Of a DNA stretch of 64,000 nucleotides, positions 10,598-21,330 are shown piece after piece. The notes under the pieces are model-generated. The model searched no databases, had not been told where the DNA came from, and was given only the letters and a program-made list of their open reading frames with translations. Position numbers and translations under genes: made by a program. Position 1 is the first letter of the stretch; each line of letters begins with the position of its first letter. Source of the stretch: Chelonoidis abingdonii (lineage: Eukaryota > Chordata > Testudines > Testudinidae); contig NC_133771.1 of the NCBI RefSeq assembly GCF_003597395.2, positions 137,147,823-137,211,822 on the forward strand. Direction: 5' to 3'.

Positions 10598-12356
10598 AGG
10601 AAAATCATAGAATATCAGGGTTGGAAGGGACCTCAGGAGGTCATCTAGTCCAATTACCTGCTCAAAGAAGGACCAATTCCCAACTAAATCATCCCAGGCA
10701 GGGCTTTTGTCAAACCTGACCTTAAAATCTCTAAGGAAGGAGATTCCACCGCCTCCCTAGGTAACCCTTTCCAGTGCTTCACCACCCTCTTAGTGAAAAA
10801 GTTTTTCCTAATATCCAACCTAAACCGCCCCCACTGCAACTTGAGACCATTACTCCTTGTTCTGTCATCTGCTACCACTGAGAACAGTCTAGATCCATCC
10901 TCTTTGGAACCCCCTTTCAGGTAGTTGAAAGTAGCTATCAAATCCCCCTCATTCTCCTCTTCTGCAGCCATTAAACAATCCCAATTCCCTCAGCCTCTCC
11001 TCATAAATCATGTGATCCAGCCCCCTAATCATTTTTGCTGCACTCCCTTGGACTCTTCCAGTTTTTCCACATCCTTCTTATAGTGTGGGCCCAAAACTGG
11101 ACACGGTACTTCAGATGAGGCCTCACCAATGTCGAATAGAGGGAATGATCACGTCCCTCGATCTGCTGGCATTGCCCCTATTTATACAGTCCAAAATGCC
11201 GTTAGCCTTCTTGGCAACAAGGGCACACTGTTGACTCATATCCAGCTTCTTGTCCACTGTAATCCCCAGGTCCTTTCTGCAGAACTGCCTCTTAGCCAGT
11301 TGGTCCCAGCCTGTAGCAGTGCGTGGGATTCTTCCATCCTAAGTGCAGGACTCTGCACTTGTCTTGCTGAACCTCATCAGGTTCTTTTGGCCCAATCTTC
11401 TAATTTGCTAAGTCCCTCTGTATCCTATCCCAACCCTCAGCGTATTACTACTCCTCCCAGTTTAGTGTCATCTGCAAACTTGCTGAGAGTGCAGTCCATG
11501 CCATTCTCCAGATCGAGGTCCCCAATGTGTTGCCCGCAGGTGCCATAGTGCCCGCGAGGGCATCTAAATGCACCCGCATTCTGGCCAGCGGTGGAGCATC
11601 TGTCAAATGCCACTGAATTTCTGCCAGTGTTTCGACGGTGACACCGCTCGATGACATCACTTGTCAGCGGCAAGCGATGTCATCGAGAAGCATTGCCGCT
11701 GAAACGCCCGCTGAAATTTGGCGGACGACCTCTCGATGATGCCACTTGCTGCCAACAAGTGACATCATCGAGAGGCATCCGCCGCCGAAACTGCAGAAAT
11801 TCAGCGGCATTTCGGCGGATGCTCCACCGCTCCACGTCCTTGTCCCCTGGTTGGGACCACTGATCCAGATCATTAATGAAGATATTGAACAAAACCACGC
11901 CCAGAACTGACCTTGGGCACTCCGCTTGATACCTTGCTGCCAACTAGACATGGACCATTGATCACTACTATGAGCCCGACGATCTAGCCAGCTTTCTTAA
12001 CCTATGGTCCATTCATCCAGCCGATTCTTCTTAACTTGCTGCCAAGAATACTGTGGGAGACCGTATCAAAAGCTTTGCTAAAGTCAAGGAATAACACTCT
12101 ACTGCTTCCCCTCATCCACAGACCCCAGTTATATCCTCATAGAAGGCAGTTAGGTGAGTCAGGCATGACTTGCCCTTGATGAATCCATGCTGACGTCCTG
12201 ATCACTTTTCTCTCCTCTAAGTGCTTCAGAATTGATTCTTGAGGACTGCTTCATGACTTTTCCATGGACTGAGGTGAGGCTGACCGCCTGTAGTCCCAGA
12301 TCCACCTTCTTCCCTTTTTTTAGTGAAAAATGAAACCAGTCACTCCCAACAGTCTG
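10598..12356 (-). mobile_element. CR1 LINE, 3' half, interrupted
   Basis: The - strand carries a CR1 3' half. The 3' tail is at 10600-10655 (atatcagggttggaagggac), ORF2 C-terminal remnants are at 10684-10971, and RT-region text continues to about 12356 (caagtcaaggaataacac). It is interrupted at 11515-11863 by a hAT MITE; without that insert the CR1 reads continuously through tccagatcattaatgaagat. Frames are broken. 5' truncated. Confidence 0.88.
11515..11863. mobile_element. hAT-type MITE inserted in CR1 (349 bp)
   Basis: Flanked by the 8-bp duplication tccagatc (11507-11514 and 11864-11871), the hallmark size of hAT elements. The right end reads ttgggaccactga, whose complement cagtggtccc resembles the left end gaggtcccc, with a couple of bases lost on the left. 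The interior is a set of imperfect palindromes built around gatgtcatcgaga and tgacatcatcgaga. It encodes no transposase. Confidence 0.83.
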
Positions 12357-12879
12357 CCTGTGTTATAAATGATAACCTATCTTAATTTAATAATATCACT
12401 GTATTCCTTCCCCACCCTCCACCCGCACACTTGGGGGAAATGCTGGTGTAGATCTTCCTAATATGATGGATATGAATATTTCCTTTTCTTTCTACATGCT
12501 TTAATGAGCAGTGATATAGTTAACAGTGGTGACATTTAAGATGATGTCATTGGCATCTGAGGGCACACCATGAAATGAATGGGTCATTTCAGACCTCAGA
12601 ACTATTGCTTCAAGCTCTCTCCAATTTTGGCAGAAATCACTGATTTTGGATACACATTTTTTCAATTTTGAAATGTTTTCAACCATAACATCTGGAGACT
12701 TCTTAAAATGAAAGCTGAAACCTCACTAACAATTGAGAGGTTCTATTTGTCTCCACCTTATCCAGATAGTTTGTCTAACTTTATAGAGGTGTCTCTCACG
12801 TTGTGGGAAACATTTTTTGTTACTTCAGATGTCTTACTCATGTTTAAATTCCTAATCCTTGATTAACTATTAAAATGTT

Positions 12880-13034
12880 TTGTTGTTGTAGCTTGTTGGT
12901 CCCTGAGTATGAGAGGGACAAGGTGGTGAGGTAATATCTTTTATTGAACTAACCTTCTGCTGGTGAAAGAGACAAGCTCCAATCTCCACAGAGCTGAAAA
13001 AGATATCTGTGAGCTTGAAAGCTTGTCTCTTTCA
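12880..13034. repeat. Old interspersed repeat, left half (split by Harbinger)
   Basis: The sequence tgttggtccctgagtatg ... gcttgaaagcttgtctctttca continues at 17846 (tcaccagcagaagttggtccaataaaa) after the 4.8-kb Harbinger. An uninterrupted relative lies at 60395-60478 (gcttgaaagattgtgtctttcaccaacagaagttgatccaatgaaa), which shows the pre-insertion order. Confidence 0.8.
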
Positions 13035-13086
13035 GGCCTTGTCTATACTACCAGAGTTATGTCGATAAAGTCCATGTCGACACTCA

Positions 13087-14166
13087 GGCCAGGTCTAGCA
13101 CTGCGACTTTAAATCGGTTTAATGGCCGATATACCGATTTAACGCTGTATCCGTTCACAGACGTCGTCATTAATATCGAGTAAACGGCTCCTTAAATCGA
13201 TTTTCGGAACTCCTCCCAAACGAGAGGAGTAGCGCTAAATTCGATAGTGATAACTCGGATTAGGTTCATGTGGACGGAAATCGGACGTTATTGGCCTCCG
13301 GGCGCATCCCAGAGTGCAGCACTGCCGCTCTGGACAGCAATCTGAACCGGATGCAGCGGGCAGGTAAACAGGAAAAGCCCCGCGAACTTTGAATACATTT
13401 CCTGCTTGCCCAGCGTGGAGCTCTGATCAGCACGGCTGGCGATGCAGTTTGAAATCGAAAAGAGCTCCAGCATAGACCGTACGGGAGATACTAGGTCTGA
13501 TCGCTGTATGGGAGACCAAATCTGTTGTATCCAGCTCCGTTACAGAACACGAAATGCCAAAGCGTTTGAATAAAAAACTCCAGGATACACAGCGCTGTGT
13601 GACAAGCGTAACGGGAAGCCCGAGACTCAAATGGACGCTCATGAAGGGAGGGAGGGGGTACTGAGACTCCAGCTATCCCACAGTCCACAGCAGTCTCTGA
13701 AAATTATTTGCTCTTGGCTGAGCTCCCAATGTCTGTAGGTTCAAACACACGTGTCTGGCGTGGTTCAGGGAACAGCTCCTCAGTTTATTTCCCCACCACC
13801 CACGTTGAAAAAAAAAGGGAAGATTGCTGTGCTATGGCGTTTGCTCAATGCACTCCGCGAAAAAGGCGCCAAAGGGTTGTCTGCTGCCTTCACAAAGGGG
13901 GGTGAGGCTGTCCCAGCACCACCCTCGGGGCAGTGTTTTCTGCCCCATCAGGCACTGTGCTCTCAACACAGAAGTGGGAACTATGGATAGCTGAGGAACA
14001 GCTACCCACAGTGCACCGCTCCTGAAATCGATGGTAGCTTTGGACCATGGACGCAAACAATCGATTTCGGGATCCCACTGTGGACGCGCTAAACCGATTT
14101 TATTAGATCTGTTTTGTAATATCGGTTTAAGCTAATTCGAAATAATCGTGCAGTGTAGATGTACCC
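13087..14166. mobile_element. Nested Harbinger-type element (1,080 bp)
   Basis: The ends ggccaggtctagcactgcgac (left) and cagtgtagatgtaccc (right) are inverted and resemble the ends of the outer Harbinger. The target duplication is again TCA (13084-13086 and 14167-14169). Subterminal repeats of the type aaatcggttta and tatcggttta are inverted within it. It has unusually many CpG and cgat motifs for this region, suggesting a younger insertion. I find no transposase in it; short open frames on both strands match nothing I know. Confidence 0.83.
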
Positions 14167-14859
14167 TCAAAAAGTGCTATAAAGAAATTGGTATTGCATG
14201 CTCACACTCACTCCCTCTGTCAGCACAGCATGTCCCCAGTTGGGGCACCTGTGGACTATCATCGACAGTGTGACTAATGCACTGTGGGTACCTATACCAC
14301 AGTCCAGGTTGACACCTTCTGTCGCTAGCTCTTGTGGGAAGACAGAGCAAATCGCGGTGCATCTTGGGACTGGCCTCAGTGTCTCATGATGCATTGCTTT
14401 CTGTTCCAGCATTCCATGAGTTTCTGGCTTTCTTTCACGGCATTTTTCAACGGCCCTTGTTTGCGGTGCCCCCAGCATCTTTGAGAGAAGGGATGGATCC
14501 CACAGTTCTGATAATTGTCATTAAGATATCGCAGATGACAGTGCAGTTAATCACAAAGTTCTAACTGAAGAAACTCCCAGTTGCCTGACATGCTGTGTGA
14601 TATAGAAAGGAGCAACTTTAGATTGCTTTAGAGCTCGACCCAGCCCTGCGGCGCAAGAACACCAGAATGAGAGCTGCCCTTTTGGTAGAGAAGCACTGTG
14701 TGGAAGCTGGCAACTCCAGACTGCTACTGGTCAGTCGCAAATCATTTTGAAGTTGGGAAGTAGACTGTTGGGGCTGCGTTAGTGCAGGTATGCAGGGCAA
14801 TTAATCACATCTTGCTATGAAGGATGGTGATTCTGAGAAATGTGTACATGAAATACTGG

Positions 14860-15310
14860 ACAGCTTTGCAGAAATGGGTTTCCCTAACAGTGGCAGGATG
14901 ATACATGGCACACGCATTCCAATTTTGCACCAGACCACCTTGTGATGCAGTACATCAATAGGAAGGGGTATTTCTCCATAGTGTTACAGGTGCTTGTGGA
15001 TCACTGTGAGTGTTTCCCTGATATCAATGCGGGATGGTCCGGGAAGGTACATGACACACACGTCTTCAGGAGCATTGGCCTGTATAGAAAGCTATGAGTG
15101 GGAACTTTCTTTCCAGACCAGAAGATTACAGAGGGGGATGTTGAAATGCTTATAATTGCCCTGGGAGACCAGGCGTACCCTTTACAGCAATGGTTCATGA
15201 AAGCTTACACAGGAAACCTGCACAGCAGTAAGGAGCGGTTTAACAACAGTCTGAGTAGGTGCTGGATGACAGTGGAATGTGTCTTTGGCAGATTAAAGGT
15301 GCGCTGGTGA
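14860..15310 (+). pseudogene. PIF-Harbinger (HARBI1-like) transposase remnant
   Basis: A DDE-type endonuclease that would cut and paste the Harbinger. Seen in order: GRMIHGTRIPIL, where the first catalytic Asp of the usual DGT is His; after a one-base frameshift near 14925, APDHLVMQYINRKGYFSIVL; then DINAGWSGKVHDTHVF with the second Asp retained; an in-frame TGA at 15095-15097; then ALGDQAYPLQQWFMKAYTG and MTVECVFGRLK with the conserved Glu. These are the family hallmarks of HARBI1-like DDE_4 domains. The C-terminal part beyond 15310 is not recognisable. Host HARBI1 was considered, but the terminal repeats and the partner Myb gene place this copy in a transposon. Confidence 0.9.
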
Positions 15311-15734
15311 TGCCTTTATAGCAGGTTAGACCTCAATGAGGATGATATTCCCATGGTCATAGCTGTGTGTGTTGTACGTTGCGTAATCTTTGTGAAGCTA
15401 AGGGTGAAAGGTTTGCTCAGGGATGGAGTGTTGAGGCAGACTGTTTGGTTGCATATTTTGAGCAGCCAGATACCAGGGCTATCAGAGGGAGCAATGTGAA
15501 TCAGGGAGGCCTTGAGGCAACACTTTTTGAAAATGAGAGCCAGTAATATATACCTCTGTGATTGGTGCTGCAATGGTACATGACATGTAGTTTTCCTAGG
15601 AAGCAATAGTGAAATTTGGGGCCTTACATTCCAGTGAGCAAATGATTAAACTGCCTGTGTATGTATTGGTAGTGCCTGCTATCTCAATTTGTAGGAAACA
15701 AATAAAAATGAGTTACCGTTCAAAAACTTTGCTT

Positions 15735-15840
15735 TTATTGCACAAGAAACAACGCACACACACACTCTTGCACAAGAAACGCGCACGCAGAAGAAGCAAC
15801 ACGCATGCATGCACAAGAAACAACACGCACACACACAGAA
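15735..15840. repeat. CA-rich imperfect microsatellite
   Basis: Imperfect repeats of cacaagaaacaacgcacacacacac within the Harbinger, three to four units with acac tracts. It separates transposase and Myb gene and probably arose by slippage. Confidence 0.6.
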
Positions 15841-17103
15841 GTGCTTGGTGGGAAAGGAGGTACCAGGGAAGGGCAGACTTTCAGAGCTGTGTGTAGGTCC
15901 AGCTATCATTTTGAAAGTTGTCCAAGGGGGTGGAGTGAAGGGGAAACCGAGAAGTCCCAGAAAGTGGAAAGGACTGTGAGGATGGAGATAGGAGGAGAGG
16001 GGGGCATAGAAAAGAGTTCTGAATGTGCTGCAGGGGAGGGCAGGCATACATCTGTGTTTGCGCCTCCATGACTTCAATCATCTGCTCAGTAGTGTCCTTA
16101 ACAAACTTCTGATTTTCTCTTCTGTCCTGCCTTTCGGTTTCCCTCCACTACTTGAGTTCTCTTTTCTCTGCATTGGAGAAGTGCAGTACCTCCCCGAACA
16201 TGACTTCTTTGCTTGGTCTTGGGCACTTTCTTATCTGGTGGAGATGCTTAGCCAGCGTGTTTGGGATGTTCCTCAAGGCCACATCTGCCAAAGCACAAAG
16301 AACAATGCACAGAACATGATTGTTAAGTTCATGCACAGTATTGAAACATTTCAGTAAAATACATTTCTGGTAACACTGTCACTTTCTCATTGACTCTTGG
16401 CAAGCACACATCTCGGTGAACATACAAAGCATGGTTAGTGTTGGGTGGGGGGTGGTGTGCTACATGATGGAAAAGAGCACTTTGCAAGGGTTGTGGTGCA
16501 ACCAACTAGGGAAAAAATTCTAAAATTCTCCCACATTTTTCCACAGGAAGGGGTAATTATAATAGATATCTCACTGCTGATGGGAAGCAGGGAAGCGAGG
16601 GTACATCTACTACATTCTTTGGCTTCCGCCTTGGTCCCTATGCTGCTCCCATGTGTGCTGCTTTGGTCCCTGCACAAGTGATTGCTGGATAGCGCGGGAA
16701 ATTTTCCTACAGTTGGGGAGGGAACAAAGCAGCTCTGCCAAGGAATCTTCGACGGAGAATTGCCGAGTACTTCCAGGAAACTTTCCTAGAGATCTCTCTG
16801 GAGGATTCCCATGAGATTTCGGTGTGCATCAACACCCTGTTCTGCCTGTTCCTGATTAGCTGCACAGGGAAATGTCCAGCACACAGAAACACAGCCAGCC
16901 TTGTACACTTCTATACCCTGAACCCACCTCTGCACTACACAAACTGCAGCCACTTTACCAGGTGTCTCTCCTGCTTCTTGCTCGCCAGAGAGCAACTGCT
17001 GAGACTGGCTAGACACCTCCAGAGTGGTGAACAGTTCCTGGCTGCCTGCCCCACTGGTGACCCTGCTGGGATCTCCACATCGTCGTCTAACTCCACCTCT
17101 TCT

Positions 17104-17553
17104 TCATCCTTGGGTTAGGTTCTCTTTCTGCTGCCTCCAGGCCCTCCAAAGTATCCACGAGGCTTTTGGCGGTGGAGGTGGGGTTACCACTGAGTATAGT
17201 TGGCAGGTCTTAGGTGCAGCACCGGAGTGACAATTTGCCCCCCTCGCCTTAGGGTATGCCTGCCTCAGCTCCTTTATCTTCGCTCTGCACTGCAGCATGT
17301 CCCAATCGCAGCCCTTTTCGCACAAGCCTAGAGAAATCTGCCCATAGGTATCAAAATTCCTTCAGCTCAAGCACAGCTGGGACTGCATAGCCTCCTCTCC
17401 CTGTATACTGAGCAGCTCCAGCAGCTTCGCAGTGGTCCAAGCAGGAGAGCATTTGCTGTGATAAGCCATCATGGTCACCTGGGAAGATGCAATGAGACCT
17501 TTCCATGCCAAGTCAAGAGGAAATGGAATTTCAAAAATTCCTAGGGTTTCCAA
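17104..17553 (-). pseudogene. Harbinger Myb/SANT-like DNA-binding protein remnant
   Basis: Second gene of the Harbinger, normally a trihelix Myb/SANT-like protein that binds transposon ends and brings the transposase to the nucleus (family knowledge). It reads on the - strand in a single frame. The first half has the Trp-containing helix SPAWTTAKLLELLSIQGEEA. After one TGA at 17362-17364 (in a context typical of CpG decay of an Arg codon) come RNFDTYGQISLGL and the helix DMLQCRAKIKELRQAY. An acidic stretch coded near 17087-17119 follows. More degraded frames extend to about 16790. The opposite orientation to the transposase is usual for this superfamily. Confidence 0.82.
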
Positions 17554-17845
17554 GGGAGAGGGGTGGATGGTTGTTTATCTGGCTGCAGCGCAGTGGAATT
17601 CAAACTGCTGACCTGATGGGCATTGTGGAGGCCATTGTGGACATCTTCTGGAGGACGATTAAAGCAATAAAATCAAGCGAGGTGTCTACGCTGATACTTT
17701 GTCAAGAAACATTTTGTGCAAAAAGCCTTCTCTCTCTTGTCGGGGTGGTTTTATTTTGTTGCCAAAACAGGGCATTTTTGCCAGCAAAAGTCACATCTCA
17801 GTCTGCATACATCCACTGTTTTAACTGTGTAGTCTAGACAAAGCC

Positions 17846-17903
17846 TCACCAGCAGAAGTTGGTCCAATAAAAACTATTACCTCAACCTACTTGTCTTTTT
17901 ATT
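17846..17903. repeat. Old interspersed repeat, right half
   Basis: Continuation of the repeat split by the Harbinger: tcaccagcagaagttggtccaataaaaactattacctcaac. It is followed at once by the 5-bp target site of the next LTR. Confidence 0.75.
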
Positions 17904-17908
17904 AAAAT

Positions 17909-18682
17909 TGTCATACTTCCAGGATTAACTGCATTTCTGCCTTCTCTATGGTCTGCTAACAGCTACTGCTTATTAGGTCTCAAGCATTCAGCCATCACCT
18001 CTCTGTGGGTGGGGACCTGCATCCCTCTCCCTTCAGATCAGGAGTTTGCGGTCTCCTAGCAATTCACCAGTGACAAGCACCTGCCATTTGCTGTCTCTCA
18101 GGGACAATGTCAGAGTTGCTAGTGACCAGCCAGCTTTTACAGAGCACAATACATTTATTTTAGGATAGTAACATTTAATATAAAATGAAACAAAGAGTGT
18201 ACTTGCATACTAAATTTACTATCTTCTAAAATGAGACCCTGACAGGTTCCAATCCTTCAAACCCTTCTAGCAGGGTTTTGCCCTCTTGGTTACAAACTCA
18301 TGACAATTTTTTTAATCAAAATGAGAGTCCTCTCAGCCAGTTCAAGCTGGCTTTTTATACCACAAGCTATTTCTCGTCTCCTTGGTATCTTGAATCCAGT
18401 CTGAACTAATATATGCAATTAACTGCAGAGGGGGTGGTACTTCTCTGAAGCTGTTTACCTGTCCCAGGATCTGCAATAATCACGTCCCACTGATTTTAGT
18501 TCCTTGGTGAAGCTCAGTTACCCTCCCTCATGGAGCTAGAATACTGTCCTTAGTTCACAAACATACCTATAACATTTACAGATACAAAAGTGTACTATTA
18601 ATCCCAGCGGCTAGCATCTGGCACATCTGAATCTAATAGCTTTTTGGAGTTTCCATGCTTCCTAGGTCACTCATCTGTCACA
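17909..18682 (-). mobile_element. Solo LTR (774 bp) with AAAAT target duplication
   Basis: Starts TG and ends CA and is flanked by aaaat on both sides (17904-17908 and 18683-18687). On the - strand a TATAAAA box (18353-18359) lies about 195 bp upstream of an AATAAA signal (18154-18159), the order expected of an LTR promoter and polyadenylation site. No internal genes. The family is unknown. Confidence 0.75.
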
Positions 18683-18927
18683 AAAATTACTTAGTTTAAC
18701 ATGCGGTGGTGAATTCCACAGATATGTTTCTTAAAATAGTAAATGTTAAATAGATAAAAATATTTTTAAACATTTCATTGCATTCCCCCATTGTTTGTTT
18801 ATTCAGAGGATAAATAGGAAGCACAGTATTGCCCTTCTCCAACTCATTTCTTTTTATATACTTTTATCATATCTCTTCCTACTTTTCTCTCAAAGTAAAT
18901 CTCTCTCTGATGATCGCTGTCTTCCAG

Positions 18928-18960
18928 CCTAACCCAAGGATGAAGAAGAGGTGGAGTTAG
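18928..18960 (+). repeat. 33-bp exact copy of Harbinger Myb-gene sequence
   Basis: The 33 bases are the exact reverse complement of 17087-17119 inside the Harbinger, but they lie 1.1 kb outside the element's right end. In the sense of the Myb gene they encode an acidic stretch (DEEEVEL). The flanks do not match, so this is a short isolated copy. Confidence 0.85.
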
Positions 18961-19399
18961 CCTCCCGTGCGTCTAATATTTACATTGGCTTTTTCTATCT
19001 TTTCTGTTTCTACTACATCGTTTTTCAGATGAGGTGGCAAAAACCACACACTACATATTAACAAAGTGAACACCTCCACCGATTCCCTTCTGTTGAGAAG
19101 TAATACAGGACTTGAGCCAATAACAAGCAGTGATGCTGAAGTACATTATTGTACTTGGATATATGCTTGCTGACAGAGTGCTTTCCTTTGCTTCAGACAT
19201 TAAACAGAGCTTCCATCTCCCTGTTTTTCTAAGCAATTGTTACAGTAAACGCTAAAGACTGTATTCCACTTTTGAAAGAATGTGTTAATTTTAGTGTTCT
19301 AGCCCATATTCCCCACCCCATTCCTGCCACTGTAGAGTAACATATCACATATGGAAAAGACGTAAAAGGATGTTACTATGCAAATGTTGTCGTCAGTAT

Positions 19400-20000
19400 T
19401 TGCTTTCTTAGGGCTTGATCCTAAGACTCCTTTCTTGCCTGGGCCCCAGCTGTTGTACTGGGACTGCCTAACTGAGTAAGGATTACTGAATAAGGATTTG
19501 CAGGATTAGGCCCTAAATTAAGATGGTTTCTAGTTGCTCTAAAGCTCTTCGGAAACCTATATATGAAAAACACAATATTTTTTTAAAAACTCCATTAATG
19601 GTGTATTGTAATATAAACCTAAAGCTGCATTAAATATGAAGTCACACATGGCCTGGTTCCATACCTTTTACACATTCCAAACTCCCTTTGACTTCAAAAT
19701 GAGACTTATCTATGTGAGGAATATGGGATTGGGCACCTAATATAAGGATAAGGATAATACTTTTGGGCTTTTTTTTCATCTTCAGAATACTTTACAAACA
19801 TTAACCTCTGTAGGTAAACCTCTTAACAGCCTATGAGATAGGTAAATAAGTATTTTGTACCCATTATACAGATGAGGAAATTGGCAGAAGGGGTAAGAGC
19901 AAAATTCTAAATCCTTACTTCCAATGACTTCAATGGGAATTCTTGAGTAGAGACTACAAGATTTGGGTGTAAGTAACTGCCCTAAAGTCATGAGCAGACT
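19400..20000. repeat. MIR-like and other ancient repeat fragments
   Basis: 19409-19515 has gggcttgatcctaagactcc and gcaggattaggccct, a recurrent amniote motif. 19775-19900 has tttacaaacattaacctctg and cccattatacagatgaggaaattgg, a reversed MIR-type core. 19920-19940 has the frequent tgacttcaatggga. Old and short. Confidence 0.5.
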
Positions 20001-20599
20001 CATTATTAGAGTTAGGAATAAAATTCAGGAGGTTCCTAGCTCCTAGCCCTTGACTTACATCACTAGATATGACTGATGTATACTGTGTTGGTCACTGAGA
20101 GTAATGGAAGGTTGGAAAGTAGAGTTGGGATTACAAAGACATGAGTTGTTTGAATCAGGCAAATCAGAGAAAGAGGAGAAGGTTGCTGAATTTTTTTAAT
20201 CTTTGGCATTTTCATTACCTATGGAAAAGGCTTTCTTTTGTAGCAGGACAAGTTATCATAATGAATAATGGTAGCCACTATGGAGATAGCGAAAGGAAAG
20301 CTTAGTTTATGTGGAATATAACTAGTGTAAAATAGCAGTAATATGATTAGCTAAAGAAAGTTAAGTGAGTAGTTTGTTCCCCTGTCTCTCTCTTTCATTT
20401 AGTTTTGTTGGAAGATATCATCTGACATCCCTGATGATTAAAGTCCAGAATTTATTCACAGAACAGATATGTCACAGGTACTTGCAGAGCCTTACCCGCA
20501 AGCTTCTATCCTGGTCTAGAGGGACCATCTCTAGACGTAGGTTAAGCCTTCATTCAGCCCACGGCTTCTCTACTTAGACTGTTAATAAGACTGCCAATA

Positions 20600-20790
20600 A
20601 GCACCAGTTCTGACAGTGGAGGTTGTGATTTAGACACACTGTTCGCTTGAAACTAGATTTAATCTACCAACTCATTTCACATAATTACCAAACAGCTGTC
20701 GGATGGTAATGACTTTAAGTTCATACTAGAATTGGACATATTCACACTTCCTAGAGTGGAAAGATTCCTTGTGTAATTACCAACCCCGAG
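20600..20790 (+). repeat. Interspersed repeat, copy A
   Basis: 20702-20784 (gatggtaatgacttt, ttcatactag, ttggacatattcacact, ggaaagattccttgtgtaatt) is about 85 percent identical to 28773-28855. The upstream half, with caccagttctgacagtgg and ctaccaactcatttcacata, is absent from the second copy. Most likely two copies of one dispersed repeat. Confidence 0.65.
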
Positions 20791-21330
20791 CCATCCTGTA
20801 CCCACAGGGAGAGATTACCACTTGGACAGAAATCATTACAAAAACATTAATTAATTTTGGAGAGTTGAGCGAGAAAATGGTTCCCGTTTTTTTCCTGGCA
20901 CCTTTGTAGTAACCCAGGCCCAGGCACTAGCACCTGAAGCTGTGGTGCAGAAGTTCAGAATACTGTCCTGGGGGAAGAGAGAGCCAGAGAAAGGGCGGCT
21001 TGAGCTGGAGAGGGGGCTCAGAATCTCCCCAAATGGGCAGTTGGAAGGCGGTTAGAAAAAAAAGGAGGTGATAAGAGGCAGCATTGGGTAAAATGGATTT
21101 TGCTGAGGAAGCTGGGCCGTGAATGACTATGTACAAAGCACAGGGCATATGACTGGTGAGAGGGACCACTGGGACATTGATAGAGGGAATACAGTTTGGG
21201 TGCCTGGGGAATGAGTGTGGCCCTCTGGGTGAGGAGCTGTCATTTGTGGATGGAAAGGAGTCTTAGGATCAAGCCCTAAGAAAGGGCTGGAAAGAACTGT
21301 GGTTAAGGTTGCCAACTGTCTAATCGTACA

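Larger units (their letters stand above)
13035..17845. mobile_element. PIF-Harbinger DNA transposon, two-gene, inactive (about 4.8 kb)
   Basis: The terminal repeats ggccttgtctatactac (left) and gtagtctagacaaagcc (right) are inverted copies. The 3-bp target duplication is TCA (13032-13034 and 17846-17848), where PIF-Harbinger elements more often use TWA. The element contains both Harbinger genes in opposite directions: a DDE transposase on + (14860-15310) and a Myb/SANT-like DNA-binding gene on - (17104-17553). It landed in an older repeat whose halves lie on either side, and a second Harbinger (13087-14166) later landed in it. Both genes carry stops, so it is dead. Confidence 0.88.

Noticed and set aside
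15001..15310. Host HARBI1 gene
   Set aside because: The transposase lies within terminal repeats and a target duplication, next to a Myb-like gene, and has a stop; it is a transposon copy.
15609..16077. Overlapping frames with Thr/His/Arg repeats
   Set aside because: Translation of the imperfect CA repeat between the two Harbinger genes.
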